Shown: positions 48,790-61,790 of the stretch, piece by piece | Layout of the letters: each line of letters opens with the position of its first letter | Position numbering within the stretch: the first letter of the stretch is position 1 | Assembly (NCBI GenBank): GCA_023055355.1 | Contig: JALJCS010000038.1 | Span: 496,001-560,000 of the forward strand | DNA: 64,000 nt | Source: Agelaius tricolor | Taxonomy: Eukaryota; Chordata; Aves; Passeriformes; Icteridae | Direction: 5' to 3' | The notes under the pieces: generated by a model | Databases searched by the model: none | The model's input: the letters and a program-made list of their open reading frames with translations, nothing else | What the model was told of the DNA's origin: nothing | Made by a program: the position numbers and the translations under genes

Positions 48790-48838
48790 AGTTTACAGCC
48801 TTATGTCCTGGCACTGGTAGGACATAAGGCTGTAAACT
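48790..48838. repeat. Perfect 20-bp inverted repeat (hairpin, 9-base loop)
   Basis: Arms 48790-48809 and 48819-48838 are exact reverse complements; the loop is GGCACTGGT. The right arm is directly followed by a 43-bp direct repeat. Confidence 0.9.
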
Positions 48839-48944
48839 TAAGGACATATCCCAGCTCCTCTGGTACAGGTCCTTATGTTATACAGTCCTTATATCCCCAT
48901 ATGTAAACATAAGGACATATCCCAGCTCCTCTGGTACAGGTCCT
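48831..48944 (+). repeat. 43-bp direct repeat, copies 71 bp apart
   Basis: 48831-48873 and 48902-48944 match at all but one base. The spacer contains further CCTTAT / TATACAG pieces related to the hairpin arms, so the block seems to have grown by repeated local duplication and inversion. Confidence 0.85.
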
Positions 48945-49260
48945 GTGCCTGTGGCTACAGGAAGTTGCTAAGACTTATAATATTCCTTGAAAGCCACAGA
49001 TGCACTTACTTTATTGTTCCACACATCACTGGTGTAGACAAGTTAAAATTGGCTGCACTTAACCACTCAGAACCACCTGCTGTACACTAATAAAATTACA
49101 ACTAATGCCTTTGAACCATCCTTTATTCATTTAAAAAGAAATTATGCTGCACAGTGTTGTCCATTACGTCAGACAAGTAACAAATAGCTACGAGTGAATC
49201 ACTTTTTTCAGATACCACAAACTTTTCAGCAGCTGAATGCTTTCGGTTCCTTTAAGACTG
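48945..49260. other. Non-coding DNA upstream of the LRRC8A promoter
   Basis: A/T-rich, nothing recognised. It ends abruptly at the CpG island. Confidence 0.4.
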
Positions 49261-49435
49261 GCGCCATTTTGAGCGCTGCCCGGCACCAAGATGGCGCCGC
49301 CGCCCTCACTCCCCCCGCTCTCCCCGCCCGCTCCCCTGTGGAGCGCGCCCTGCACAAAGATGGCGTCGCGCCCGTATTGCCATGCCCGCCCCCAAGATGG
49401 CGGCGGGACGAGGCGATGGTGGCAGCGCCGGCCGG
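49261..49435 (+). promoter_or_regulatory. LRRC8A: LRRC8A promoter and first non-coding exon with YY1-type motifs
   Basis: A CpG island starts at about 49,255. It holds three forward AAGATGGCG cores (49289-49297, 49358-49366, 49395-49403) and one reverse core (GCGCCATTTTG, 49261-49271), matching the YY1 consensus AAnATGGCGGC. A consensus donor GG|GTGAGG at 49435/49436 would close exon 1. The transcription start probably lies between the motifs. Assignment to LRRC8A rests on orientation and position. Confidence 0.6.
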
Positions 49436-50887
49436 GTGAGGTCAGATCCGGGGCGGGGCCGCTGCGGGCAGGGCGGACAAAAGGCGCCGGAGCGGCGTAA
49501 GGGAGGGTGGGCGTCGCGGGCAGGTGGGTGCGGTGGGTTCCCGGCACGGCCGCGGCGGGCAGGTGGGTGTGCCGCGCTCCCCTCACGCCGCGGGCGGGCT
49601 GAGGAGACGTGTCCCCCTGTGGGGTGATGTCCCGGAGGGGATGGGGTGGGACGCCGGGTCGGGGGGGGCGCGGCTGAGGGGGCTCGGAAGCGGCGAGCAG
49701 GAAGGATTTGCTGAGTAATTGGGCAGCGATTCGGATCCTCCGTGTCCCGCCCTCCCTGCTCTCACAGCGCCCGGGGCAGGGGGGTCCTCGCCCCGCCTGT
49801 GGGGTGAGGCAGGGCCGGGCTGTGCGCAGTGTCCCCCCAGCGAGGGGAGGACGCCGCTGTTTGTTACCTGCGGACGGAAGCGCGGTGGGATTTATTTATA
49901 TCTCCCAGAGGATGTTTCTTTCTGTGTCCGGAAAGCTGCGGTGGAGTGGCGGGGGCTGGTGCCGAGGTGTGCTGGGTTGAGGCTGGTACCCATTGCCTGG
50001 AGCGGGGAGAAGGTCAGAGAGTCCTCTCCTCTCGGTGCTGCCTTTGCGGCACTGTGGCACGGCTAAAATGCAATAGCTTTGGTTTGCAGGGTGTTGCTTC
50101 AAAATCTGTTAGCCCGAATGGTAACTTTGGGATTAAGAGGAATGAACCCTCGGACATCTTCAGCATTATGGGGTTGGACTTTCTCCCACTGATGTCTGTT
50201 CTTTCTCATTTCTCCCTGTTGTTAACGCAACACTCTCCGATGTTTTGCAGTCCTCTCCTACATGGCTGGGAGGCTGGATGCTTGAGAGATCCCTCTAAGG
50301 ATCTGCTCCCTTGCCTGTTTTCCCATGCCCCGTGCTGACATGCAGGAAGCAAGGAAAAAAACCCCAGTCCTGTTGAAATTTTTGTTGGTGGTGCTCAACT
50401 GCTTCCACTTTTAAGAAGATCCATGTTGTGAGCGAAGGGGGCAGTTCCTTGGATCTCGATTGGTTAGGTGTGTGATCTGTGTTTTCTGATACCTTATAGT
50501 AACGTTTAAAGTGGATCAGGCTTTTCAGACTAGAAATTAGGCAGTAAAGTCATCTCTTTCCCCATCTGACAATGATTTGTTATTCTGCCTCTACTTGTGT
50601 AGACTTAGTTGTGATACTAGTATTCAGCATCTCTTTTGGCTGGATCTGCAACACCTGCTTTTTGGTAACTTCTGTTAGAATCACAGATGCTGGAAATTCC
50701 TTCCTGCTGAGTTTTACTTGGCTCCTAGTGTTCTTGCCATATTTCTAGGTATCAGCATGTCTCTTTCTGGCTCCCAGTGACCCTCTGAGTTGTTTGTTGC
50801 TTCTTAGGTACTGTTTGCCGAGTTTTTACATGTCCCTCTGTGAACTCGATCCCCTCTTTTTTGCTGATAATCTGTGTTTCATTTCAG

Positions 50888-51013
50888 GGAAACTGTTCCC
50901 ATGGCTTGTGGGGAGTGCAGCGCTTCAGCACTCGCTCGGGATCCAGCAAGTAGGAATATCAGCCACTTCCAGCACAGAGAACTGACGTGCAGATAGCAGA
51001 ACCCTGCTGCAAG
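50888..51013 (+). other. LRRC8A: Candidate LRRC8A 5' UTR exon 2
   Basis: An acceptor with a pyrimidine-rich lead (TTTCATTTCAG) precedes 50888, and a good donor (CAAG|GTGAGG) follows 51013. The 126-base segment has no long frame of its own. It fits a non-coding exon between the promoter and the coding exon at 59627. Confidence 0.5.
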
Positions 51014-52770
51014 GTGAGGGCTCCGGGCCAGCTCTGAGTGGTCAAGCCAAAAAAACAAAAAGACCCTGCTTAAACATAGATACAAAGCCCAGCACATGAG
51101 ATAATCGATACTGAGGAAAGGCGGTTGGTCAGACAGTGGTGGGGAGAGTGGCAGTATTTAATTGTGGTAGTGTTAATTAAATTCTGGGTGCCCTTAGCTT
51201 GGAGATGACAAAGGAACTGAGCCTTGTAAAAAGTAGAATATAACATTATATAGTCACCCATAAAACTAAATCCTGGCCCCATAAACCCTGACTTGTTACT
51301 GCACTTAACAGTAACTACAGAGGCTGCCCGGTAAATGTTTTGGTGACTGCTGCCTGAAAGGAATGCAGCTGAGAAGCAGGAGGAGCTGTTGGTTTGGTGG
51401 GTGCCCTTCCATTTCCCGTGGGCTGATATTTGTCCTCCTGTATAGGCGTCTCCAGGCAGTTTTTCCCAGTGCACTCACCTGTCACCTGTGTGGGTGTCAG
51501 TTGGGCAATGTCAGAAACTCATTGCAGGAATTTCCCAGCCTCCTTGGTTGTGCACTGGGACAGTGATTAAAGGCATTGCAGAGTTCTGTGCCCATCTTCA
51601 GGATGGGAAATTCTGTCCAGCTTGGCTGTGTTCTGAGCAGGGATGTGCACTGTGTTCATTCCAGAATAGAAGAAACCCCTAAGGCTCATCTGGTGTTCTG
51701 GCAGTTCACTGACCCTTTTCTTTTTTTAACTTTGTCATGGTATTTGAAAACTCTTAATTCTTGTAGGTCAAAGACAACATGCATAAATATTTCCTTAAAG
51801 CATGCCAGAAGCCATGTGTTAAAAGCTAATGTTGCCATGCTTGAGATGTGAGTGCCTGAAGCCTTCCAGTGATGACTTTCTGAAGCTGGTTGCATTATAG
51901 TAACTGCTGCAGGCAGTCAAGAGAGATGGTCTGTGGTTTGGGGGTCCCTTGTGCTATTAAAAAAAAAAAATCAAATAAGCAGTGGAGGTCACATGTATCA
52001 AATTATTGCTGCTTGATTAGAGCAGGCTTTTAAGAAGCCTTTTCCAAATACTAAAGAAGTTTTTTGTTCAGTAGAGTACTTCAGAAGAAAGTCTTTTTGT
52101 GTTTAACTGAGCTTAACTGGTATCTCAGAAAATAGAGGGACACTATCTGGTGAGTGGTGCTGGAGAAGGGTTTATTAGGATTTCTGTGTGGGGCTCATTA
52201 AATAAGGGGAGCTGTGCACAGCTATTGTTTTGGTAACAGTTAAAATTCAATTATTCAGCTGCAGTGTGGTGAGTCTCCCTTTATGCATTTCTACAAGTGT
52301 TTTCAAACCCAGCCTCAGTTTAGGCTTTGCACACTAATACTGAACAGGTATTCAGCAGTCTACATGCTTTGGAGAATGTCTCTTGAATGCTTCCAAGCCC
52401 CTTTTTTTCTTAAACTGTTGATGTGATGCATGTGTCTTGTATTGCAACTTGAAATCCAGTTCCTGTAGCTAGGGTATCTCTGCCTTTCCTGCTGCTGTGA
52501 AACTGCTTTTGAAACTAAAAGGTGAATTCAGTCCTGACCCCCTTGCTGAAGTAACAGTGCTGCCCTCACCTTGTGTACCAAACCTTGTTCACATCTGCTA
52601 TAAAATTACCTTGGCAATTCACAAAGCTCCTCTAGTGACTGCTGCTCCTGGAGCTTCAGCCTGCTTCTGTGCACAGTAAAGATGTGTGCTAGTTAACAGG
52701 CTCTCTTTTAGAGTTTTGGTTTTACCAGGCCTTGATGATGCAGGGTGAGGTGGCCTGTTTTTTATTAACT

Positions 52771-52812
52771 AATAGAGTCAGAAAATGTTCTGAGCTGGAA
52801 GTCACAGGTTTG
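52771..52812 (-). mobile_element. Possible degenerate CR1 relic
   Basis: AGAAAATGTTCTGAGCTGGAAGTCACA resembles the CR1 tail form AGAATATCCTGAGTTGGAAGGGAC on the antisense strand. The match is short and diverged. Confidence 0.3.
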
Positions 52813-53995
52813 GAGCAGGTGGTCCTGAGGGCAAGCCTTGTAGGGAATGTATGAAGAGGTTCTTGCTCCTCTTGGCTCAGACTGGGGTGAGATATTAGTG
52901 TACTGATAGTTGATGTCTTAATGGTCTTGCATTGCTCTTGTCTGTGTCGTCTTTCATCCTGACTGTCTCATCTCTTGGAGCTTGAAAATAGCTGTGGTAA
53001 CACCCATGGATTTGTGCATGTTGTGCCAGTCTGTCATCAATGAATTAAGTTATCCTTGCTTTTACTCACTTGGAATTTATTGTTGACTTCTTATCTGCTG
53101 TTAGTTATGCCAAAGCTCTGCTCTGTCTGCCCTTCCCACAGAGAACTGAGAGCAGCTGGTTCCTCCAGCCCTCAGTGCTGGAGTTAAATGCTGCAGAGCC
53201 CCCTCCTGCATCTGGTGAGGTGCTTGGAGCTGGTCTGGTTTTCTTGAGTAGTTACCAGCAGAATGAATTCAATCACTTGTATCAGGCAGCACAAGGGACT
53301 GCTTCATTGTGTCCTGTTGGAGGAAGCCAGTTGTGCTTTTCCAAGACAGGTTCAATGCCCTGTCCTTGAAGCATTTTTGTTATGGCAAAGAGAAAATTAA
53401 TTTTGGATAGGAAGCCTGTAGCCATGTACATTCATAATTTATGAGCTGACACAGCCATTTTGCTCTGGTTTACATCAATGTTGCAAGTCATCTGATGGAC
53501 TTAAATTTACAACACCAGCACACAGTCCCTGCCCCAAGTGTCAGTGATGCTGGTAACTACAGACTGTGCTCAGTTCTGTGCAGCTGGGGCAAAACACTGT
53601 CAGGAGGTAGAAAATGTGGCAGGCCAAGCTAAGTCTAGCATGGATTGTTCTGGTGGTGCAGCTGTTCTTCCCTGTACTTGTCAGGACACGTGTGGTTGTG
53701 TGATGGTAAACAGGAGCTGTTGCACTAAGCTTAAGACTGACAGTCTTGCATCTGACAGAGTCAGTTAATGGGTAGGTGCAAAGATGATAAAATACTATCC
53801 CTAATGTAGGTGGATTATTCTTTTTAATGAACTTCAATAAAGACAATGTGATGCAGTGGATTCACTTCATCCTGCTGTGTCATGTGGCTTGGGTGGGGCT
53901 GGACATTGTGGAAACCACCTTACCCTGCTTTCAGTGTTGGGTTCACTGCCTGTTCCACCCTGTCAAAATGATAAGTGACCCTTCTAACCTGACAG

Positions 53996-54045
53996 AGAAT
54001 CATAGAGTGGTTTGGGTTGGAAAGGACCTTAAAGATCACCTAGTG
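53996..54045 (-). mobile_element. CR1 LINE tail fragment
   Basis: AGAATCATAGAGTGG followed by TTTGGGTTGGAAAGGACCTT and AAAGATCACCTAG is the antisense end of a CR1 LINE. Only about 50 bases survive, so the copy was strongly 5'-truncated. Confidence 0.75.
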
Positions 54046-57000
54046 ATCATATTCATTTCTCTGCCTCAGAAGATGTTTTGTCCCACAGGAGGGATTTATC
54101 TTTTTAAAGCAGAAGGGGCCTGATACAGGAATAATGTTTATTTAGGGCTTTGACATCTGGCTTCACTGCTGTTTTGTTCTAAGCAGCAAAGGACAAAACA
54201 ACTGCAGTTGTTCCATCTCATGTCTTGGGCTTTCCCAGTTGATCATGTGGCTGTTCTTGAGCTGGGAAGGTTTTCTGAGGGGTGCCTGAAAGCAGCTCTG
54301 TTTTCAGCCTCCCTTTTTTCCCCCCCCTCTTAATTCTGGACCTAGTAAACATGGGGGAGGAGAAACATAAATTCCCAGTCCCATTTCTGCCCAGTAAGCT
54401 CTTGCATTTCCTGAATTTGAACAAAGAGCTCTGTGTCATGCCCTTCTTTAGGATTTCAGGTGGCAGCTTGCTGAGGAGGGAAGCTCTGCTCTGTTGAAAA
54501 CTTACTGTAACGTGTTGTAGCGCGTTAATAATCAGGGCTGTAGTCTTGAAAGCATCAAGGTTATTATTTCCAACTACCTTTGATGCTGTCAGCACCTGAA
54601 CAACTCCCTCTTTCTCTGGGCTTCTGAGAGGTAAGAAATTCTGTCAGGAGGGTTTGACTTGTGCTTTGCAGTCCACAATTTTAAAATGAAATCAACTGGT
54701 AATTAAAATATGTGTAGACGAAACCAAAGGGTTGCCAGATTCAACATAAAAATTCATTGATGTCTACTTACCCAGAACTGTTTTGTGAGACTAAACGTGA
54801 GGATTTTCTTCAAATCAGGGGGGTTTGTGCATTCTTGTATGTGTCTTAAGGTTGTGCATATAAGTGCTTTCTGGCCAATAGCTTTGTTAGTAACAGAAAA
54901 GAGGAGGCTGGATAAAGTATTCAGCAATGATGAGTCAAGCTGACAAACTGGCCAGTGAAACAGAACAGTGATGTTGTTTCTGGTCACTCTGTCCCGAGCT
55001 GGATGTGCTGGCCAGCAGCTGCAGGCAGGAATTTGAAGTACTGTTCAACTAGGTGTCCGCTGACAATAGGTCAATCTTCAGTGCTTGAAATTAAGTGGTT
55101 TTGGATAGAGGAATTGTCAAAATCAGAGAATAGTTACTAAATAGTTCCTCTGTTAATACCTGTGGTTTGTGGGAAGCATTCATGCTCTCAGCTCTGTGAG
55201 CCTTTAAGAAGGTACTTGCTGCTTTTATGATGTCTGTCAGCTAGATGCATTTAATCTTGTTTCTGACTGGTTTTACTGTGTAGGTGTGGTTTGTTCAGAA
55301 TGTCCCTGTTATTCCAACATGAGTGATTATCTTTTTCCTCCAGGTGTGTTTGGTAAAACATAGGATTAGTACTTGGTGATGCTTATGGTTGGCTGAAGGC
55401 TGGGTAGGTTTGGCAGGCTGGTTATGTAAGTCTGGAACTGCTGTTCCTTCACTTGGGGCAGCCTGTTCAGCATTAGTGGGGAGGCTGTAGGTTTGTGCCC
55501 AGCAGGCTGAGGCAGGGATGGTTCCTGGTGGGATGCAAATCTGGATCCAGGTGAATTTGCAGGCCCTGAAGAGGTTTGTAGTAGCCAAACATGGAATGTG
55601 TAAACATTTCAGGAGCATATTTATCTTGGCTGTATTGATCCTGTTATATAACAATGGGGCTTTAGCATACAGATCTTTTACTGAACAATCTCAGAGGCTG
55701 CTGCTCTAAACTGTCCTGAGGTGGTTCTTTATTGGCTATAGAGAAGCTCAAGGTAGTGTTGCTTGATGTAGCTGAAACCCTCCAATGTAAAGTGATTTCT
55801 GAGGGGGCAGGGGTTGGGGGACTGCTCAGGGACTGTGTGGTAGATGTGGCTGGTAAGTTGACAGGAGTTTGGACAGAGAAGTTTTGAAGTATCAGCTTGT
55901 GCAAGTTTAGTAAAGTCAACTTGTCCTTAAACTTAAGCACTCTCAGAATCTCAGTTTTGATGACTTCCTGTGGCAGAGGTGGCTACACTGCAAATACATT
56001 GCCTGGTCCTGAGCTCCAAGTGGAGGGCTCTGCAATTTGAAGTATATATTAAAGAGCTTGGACCCTTCTTCACCAACACTGCTCTGACACTGAACTTCCT
56101 TTTCTGTAGCTGTTCCTGTCCATAAACTCATTCACTCAGTTCAGGTGTTCTGTGCTCAGCCCTTGGTGAGGCTGTGTGCTAGAAGTGACTTGGCAAATAA
56201 AGCTTCTTCACAGTGACTATTTTGCTGCTGACATACCATCCTGGAATCCAACTCTTAAAAAGAGCAGAAGCTTGAAATCTTGAGTGTGCTGGTCCTGGGG
56301 ATCTTGGTTTGCTCTTGGTCACAAGGGAAGTAACTTTATTTCTGGCCAACTCTCTTCATGCAAGCATTGTTCTCAGTCCCATGCCAGAGTAATACCCTCC
56401 GTGTAAATCCCTCTGCTCTACTGCCCATGTTGGGAGAGTTGGTGCTCCAGCTACCTGCGAGTTGTCTCCCTATAGAGTGCTGGAAATCCCAGTCCTTGTG
56501 GGAAGAATCCTTCTCTGCAAGGGAGAATCAAGGGACAGAGATGAGCCCTGAGAATGTGACTTGTGGTCTGCTGTTGTCATCCACCCTGGCAGCCAAACTG
56601 CTCTAATCCAGCATGGAGAATGTTGCAGCGAGAATCGTGTTCTAAAATCATTACAGGATGGAGTTCACAAAATCAAGATGACATTTGATGACAAGATACA
56701 TCTCCTGATGTAGAACCTTCAGGAGTTAGAATTGAATTGCATGCACAGGGAATCTGGTGAGGAGGGATGTGACTTTGCCCATCTACTTTTTCAGGTTTTT
56801 GCTGGGTACTTTTCCCTTTCATTGCAGATACTGGGAATAAGGCTAGATAAAACAGTAAATTCCAGCTCCTGAAAAGGTGGCCCCTAGTTTTATTGTTCCT
56901 CTTTGGGACTTGAATGGGTACTCCACTGCTGCCAGAAGTGAGAATTTGCTGTCAATGTTCTTTTCTTCCCCTAGTGCCCCTTCATTGTTCCTGGAAGGCA

Positions 57001-59633
57001 GGAGATTTCCTGCTCCACCCTGTTAATTGCTGACACTGAACTGGAATAGGTTTCAAGGGATGCTCATGATTCTTTTTTTTAGCTGTCTTGTAAGTGCACA
57101 GTGTAAAGGGGGATTTCCTACCCCATGTGACTGGTAAGCAGAAGTAGGGAGCCAGCTGTGCTAATTTCTTTTTGGTTTCCTTCCTACATATCCTGAGCTA
57201 CAAATCAAAGTGAGTAAAAGGTTCATTTCTTGTGAGAAAGAGTTGGACATTTTCTGGACTGAGCAAAATGAGTAAGCCCAGCTCTACAACACGTTTGCAA
57301 ATGTCATGAGACCCCAATTCCTGAAAAGAGATCATCCCAGTTTCATAATCCTATTATGGAGGGTCTGATATTTCCTAAAAGTTTGTCAACCAAGAGGGAG
57401 GAAGCAGGAAGGACCTTTGAGGACAAGTTGGTATCAAGGCAAGAGGAAAGAGATAAACATATTTTTTTCCCCTTGATATGGAGTAGAAGGAGTAGGTTCT
57501 TTCATGAAGAGCTGTTTAACTGCTGGATTCATTTCAGGTGTTCTGGTGTGTAGAGAGAGCTTCTGCTTTATCCTGCAATTATTATTTCTGTAATACTCAC
57601 AGACAGCTTTTCCTAAATGTATCTTGCACGTGGGCTCTCCTCTCCCTGGGGCAGATGAATTCCAAGGAGGAAGCTGAAATCCCTTGCCTAGGGCTTGCAG
57701 CAAGGTAGTCCCAGGGCTGGGAGGGAGGCTTTCAACACCTTGTCAGTCTCCTCTGGCTGCTCAGGTGCTGTCCAGAAGAGGTTCAGCTTTGCCTGCTCCC
57801 TCCCCTGTGGATGCACAATTCTCCTGCCCTGTTTAGTGCAGTTCCTTCTGCAGAGGTGTGTCAGCCACTTCTCAGGGGCTCTGCAGTCCTACAGGACATT
57901 TTTTTCCTCTGACAGTGCTCTAGATCACTGTTTTCATCCCTTGTTTGTGACTTTGCTGGTTGATCATTAATAGATTTGCTGTTCCTTGTTTTACTGAATT
58001 TGTAGGACAGGTAATACCACTTTTTCCTCTCAAAATTACCCACAAAAAGAAAGTGGAATTTCCCCAGTCTGGCTTTTGTGATGGACTAATGTAGTGTTGG
58101 ACCTGGATGGGCAGAAGGAAAAACTTTACTTCAGGAATGGTTTTCATCTATCAATCTACACCTGTAGCTGCTTGAAACTTTCCCAAGCAGCACTGAGCCA
58201 GAGCTGTCATTTGACCACTTATTGTTGTAAACAGCAAACCAAAGAATAGAGTCCTGTATTTAGTGTCTCTAGGGAATGTGGTGCTTTCTGAGTTCACGTT
58301 AGGAATGGCTTTCTTTGCAGTTCAGTGGGGGAAGTTAATTTGAAATAAAAACTTGAATTCTACCAAAGCATGTGGTGTGGGCACCCCCACCCCCCTTGTC
58401 ACAGAAGGCTTTGTCCCAACTAGTGATATTGAGCTTTTGGCCCTCCAGGACTTGTTGGACTGGCTGTACAAATGAAATCTTATGGTTTGGGGTAGCATGC
58501 TTGAATTTTTGTTTTCTCCCTTATACTTGAATTGTGTGAGTTTCAAAATGACTGAAAAACTAGTGCTTGTCTTGCTCCTGAACTTTGCTAAGAGGATGCT
58601 GTGGTATTACTGCTTTTTCACTGTCATTAGAATGAGTTACAGTGACTCCATGTCCTTCTGTGTTACCTGTCAAATAGGGGGATTTTGTGAGCTCCACTAT
58701 CCATGGATCAGTCAGGCTTTGGGGCTTGTTGAAGAGCTTGCTCAAAGTTTCATCTGCAAGTCTAAAGGACAGAATAAGCACTACCATCAGGCCTGTGCTT
58801 CCCAGAACCTTTTGATTTCCTTTGTGACACTTAAATCCCTGCTGGGAAGAACTCTAGGTTGGTCAGAGAAGCAAATTCTTCGAAGTTTGTTTCCCCCTTC
58901 CTCTGTTTCTGAAGTAAGGCAAAAACCCAGCTGCTGCAGCATTTCAGTACTGAATTTCTCAAAAGGCAAGTAGCTAATCTTTCCTTGGAGAATTAACATA
59001 AAGGAAGGAAGCCAAAATTACTTACTTGGAAAAGTCATGATGTTGAGCAATGTTTTTTCTCTTTTCCAGCTTGCTTTATGAATGTTATAATGAGTTGCAT
59101 CAATGAAGTGGTTCTAGGAAACATAACTGTGTTGTATGTAGATGTTTTTCCTTGCTCCTTCAATCTGAGAACCAGCCAAATGCAGAATTTTATGTAGAAG
59201 CAGTAACAAACCAATGATAAATATGGTCTGTGTGTAGATTTTATCACTTCTAACAGTGCTGGCAAATTCTTCATCCCTGAAATTAAATCCCTAGATAAAA
59301 CAGTAAATTTCCAAGTACTGGTCTGGTCAAGGGAGTTAAGTCTGCCCTGTGAGATTTCTTTGAGTGTCTTACCTCACAGACTGCTAACAATAAGCACCAG
59401 TTCTGAGGTTTTGTGACAATTTGTCTGTCACGGAAGGCTGAACAAACGTCACTGCCTGGGCTATAGCAAATGACTCACAGGCAGCCTCATACATTTGTCT
59501 CACAGTTACTTGAAATTGCATCTTGGCTAATCCCAGTTTTGCTATGCCAGCACTTAACACGTGTTTTCTCACGCCCTCTTGAAGAGCAGGACAAAACTCT
59601 CTAAGCTGTTTCTGGTTTGCTTCCAGGTGAATC

Positions 59634-61790
59634 ATGATTCCAGTCACCGAGCTGCGCTACTTCGCTGACACTCAGCCAGCCTATCGCATCCTGAAGCCGT
59701 GGTGGGACGTCTTCACGGACTACATCTCCATCGTCATGCTGATGATCGCCGTGTTCGGAGGGACGCTCCAGGTCACCCAGGACAAAATGATTTGTTTGCC
59801 CTGTAAATGGGTTACCAAGGACTCCTGCAATGACTCTGTCAGGGGATGGACGGTGGCAGCCCCGGAGCGTCCCTACTACAACACCAGTCTTGTTCCCTCT
59901 GCTGACTCGGGGCCTACAGGGATCCGATACGATCTGGACCGGCACCAGTACAACTACGTGGATGCGGTGTGTTACGAGAACCGTCTTCACTGGTTTGCCA
60001 AGTATTTTCCTTATCTGGTGCTGCTACATACCCTCATCTTTCTGGCTTGTAGCAACTTCTGGTTCAAGTTCCCAAGGACCAGCTCCAAGCTGGAGCATTT
60101 TGTGTCTATTTTGCTTAAGTGTTTTGACTCTCCATGGACAACGAGAGCATTGTCTGAGACGGTGGTGGAAGAGAGTGATACCAAACCAGCGTTTGGAAAA
60201 ATGAATGGTTCCATGGACAAGAAATCCTCCACGGTCAGTGAGGATGTGGAAGCCACTGTTCCCATGCTGCAGAGAACAAAGTCTCGAATTGAGCAAGGGA
60301 TTGTGGACAGGTCTGAGACTGGTGTCTTGGACAAAAAGGAAGGTGAGCAAGCCAAAGCACTGTTTGAGAAAGTGAAAAAGTTCCGTACTCATGTGGAAGA
60401 GGGAGACATAGTTTATCGCCTGTACATGAGACAGACCATAATCAAAGTAATCAAGTTCATTCTGATAATTTGCTATACTGTGTACTATGTCAACAACATA
60501 ACGTTTGATGTAGACTGTAAAGTGGACATTGAGAGCTTGACTGGCTACAGGATGTACCGCTGTGCTCATCCTTTGGCCACTCTCTTCAAAATCTTGGCTT
60601 CTTTCTACATCAGTCTGGTGATTTTCTATGGTTTGATCTGCATGTACACACTGTGGTGGATGTTGAGGCGGTCGCTCAAGAAATACTCCTTTGAGTCCAT
60701 CCGGGAGGAGAGCAGTTACAGTGACATTCCTGATGTGAAAAATGACTTTGCTTTTATGCTCCATCTGATTGATCAGTACGACCCCCTCTACTCCAAGCGC
60801 TTTGCTGTCTTTCTGTCAGAGGTGAGTGAGAACAAATTGCGGCAGCTGAACCTCAACAATGAGTGGACTTTGGAGAAACTACGCCAGAGGATCACCAAAA
60901 ACTCTCAGGATAAGCTGGAATTGCATCTTTTCATGTTGAGTGGCATTCCTGACACAGTCTTTGACCTCATTGAGTTGGAGGTCTTGAAGCTGGAGCTTAT
61001 CCCTGATGTCACTATTCCCCCCAGCATTGCTCAGCTCACCAGCCTTAAGGAACTGTGGCTCTACCACACAGCTGCCAAAATCGAGGCCCCAGCCCTTGCC
61101 TTCTTGAGGGAGAATTTGAAATCACTCCACATCAAGTTCACAGACATTAAGGAGATTCCTCTTTGGATTTATAGCCTGAAGACACTAGAGGAGCTTCACC
61201 TGACAGGGAATTTGAGCGCTGAAAACAACCGATACATTGTGATAGATGGACTGAGGGAGCTGAAGAGGCTGAAGGTGTTGAGGATGAAGAGTAACCTCAC
61301 CAAGCTGCCACAGGTGGTGACAGATGTTGGTGTCCATCTTCAGAAGCTTTCCATCAACAATGAGGGCACCAAGCTCATTGTCCTCAACAGCCTTAAGAAG
61401 ATGGTCAACCTGACAGAGCTTGAGCTGATCCGGTGTGACTTGGAACGCATTCCTCACTCCATCTTTAGCCTCCACAATTTGCAGGAAATAGACCTGAAGG
61501 ACAACAACCTCAAAACTATTGAGGAAATCATCAGCTTCCAGCACTTACATCGTCTCACTTGCCTTAAATTGTGGTACAACCACATTGCCTACATCCCCAT
61601 GCAGATAGGCAACCTGACCAACTTGGAGCGCCTTTACCTGAACCGTAACAAGATAGAGAAGATCCCTACTCAGCTCTTCTATTGCCGGAAACTTCGGTAC
61701 TTGGATCTCAGCCACAACAACTTAACGTTCATACCACCAGATGTTGGACTTCTTCAAAACCTGCAGAATCTGGCTGTGACAGCCAACAGG
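59634..61790 (+). CDS. LRRC8A: LRRC8A (SWELL1), essential VRAC channel subunit (first coding exon, 719 of about 810 codons)
   Basis: One exon encodes residues 1-719, from MIPVTELRYF to NLAVTANR, then a consensus donor GTAAGT. The remaining C-terminal 90 or so residues are in a last exon outside the window. The frame on to 61856 is intron read-through. Four membrane segments lie near 23-47, 123-143, 264-286 and 317-341; leucine-rich repeats run from about residue 400. Hexamers of LRRC8A with LRRC8B-E form the volume-regulated anion channel of the plasma membrane. Pore and gating residues visible are Thr44, Asp100 and Arg103; position 98, Lys in human, is Arg here. Extracellular loop 1 has its cysteines and NxS/T sites at Asn66 and Asn83. 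The exon starts at 59627, seven bases before the ATG, so most 5' UTR comes from upstream exons. Confidence 0.97.

Larger units (their letters stand above)
51014..59626 (+). other. LRRC8A 5' intron
   Basis: About 8.6 kb with no coding exon I can support on either strand. It contains one clear CR1 tail and one possible relic. The acceptor before the coding exon is TTGCTTCCAG at 59617-59626. Confidence 0.55.
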
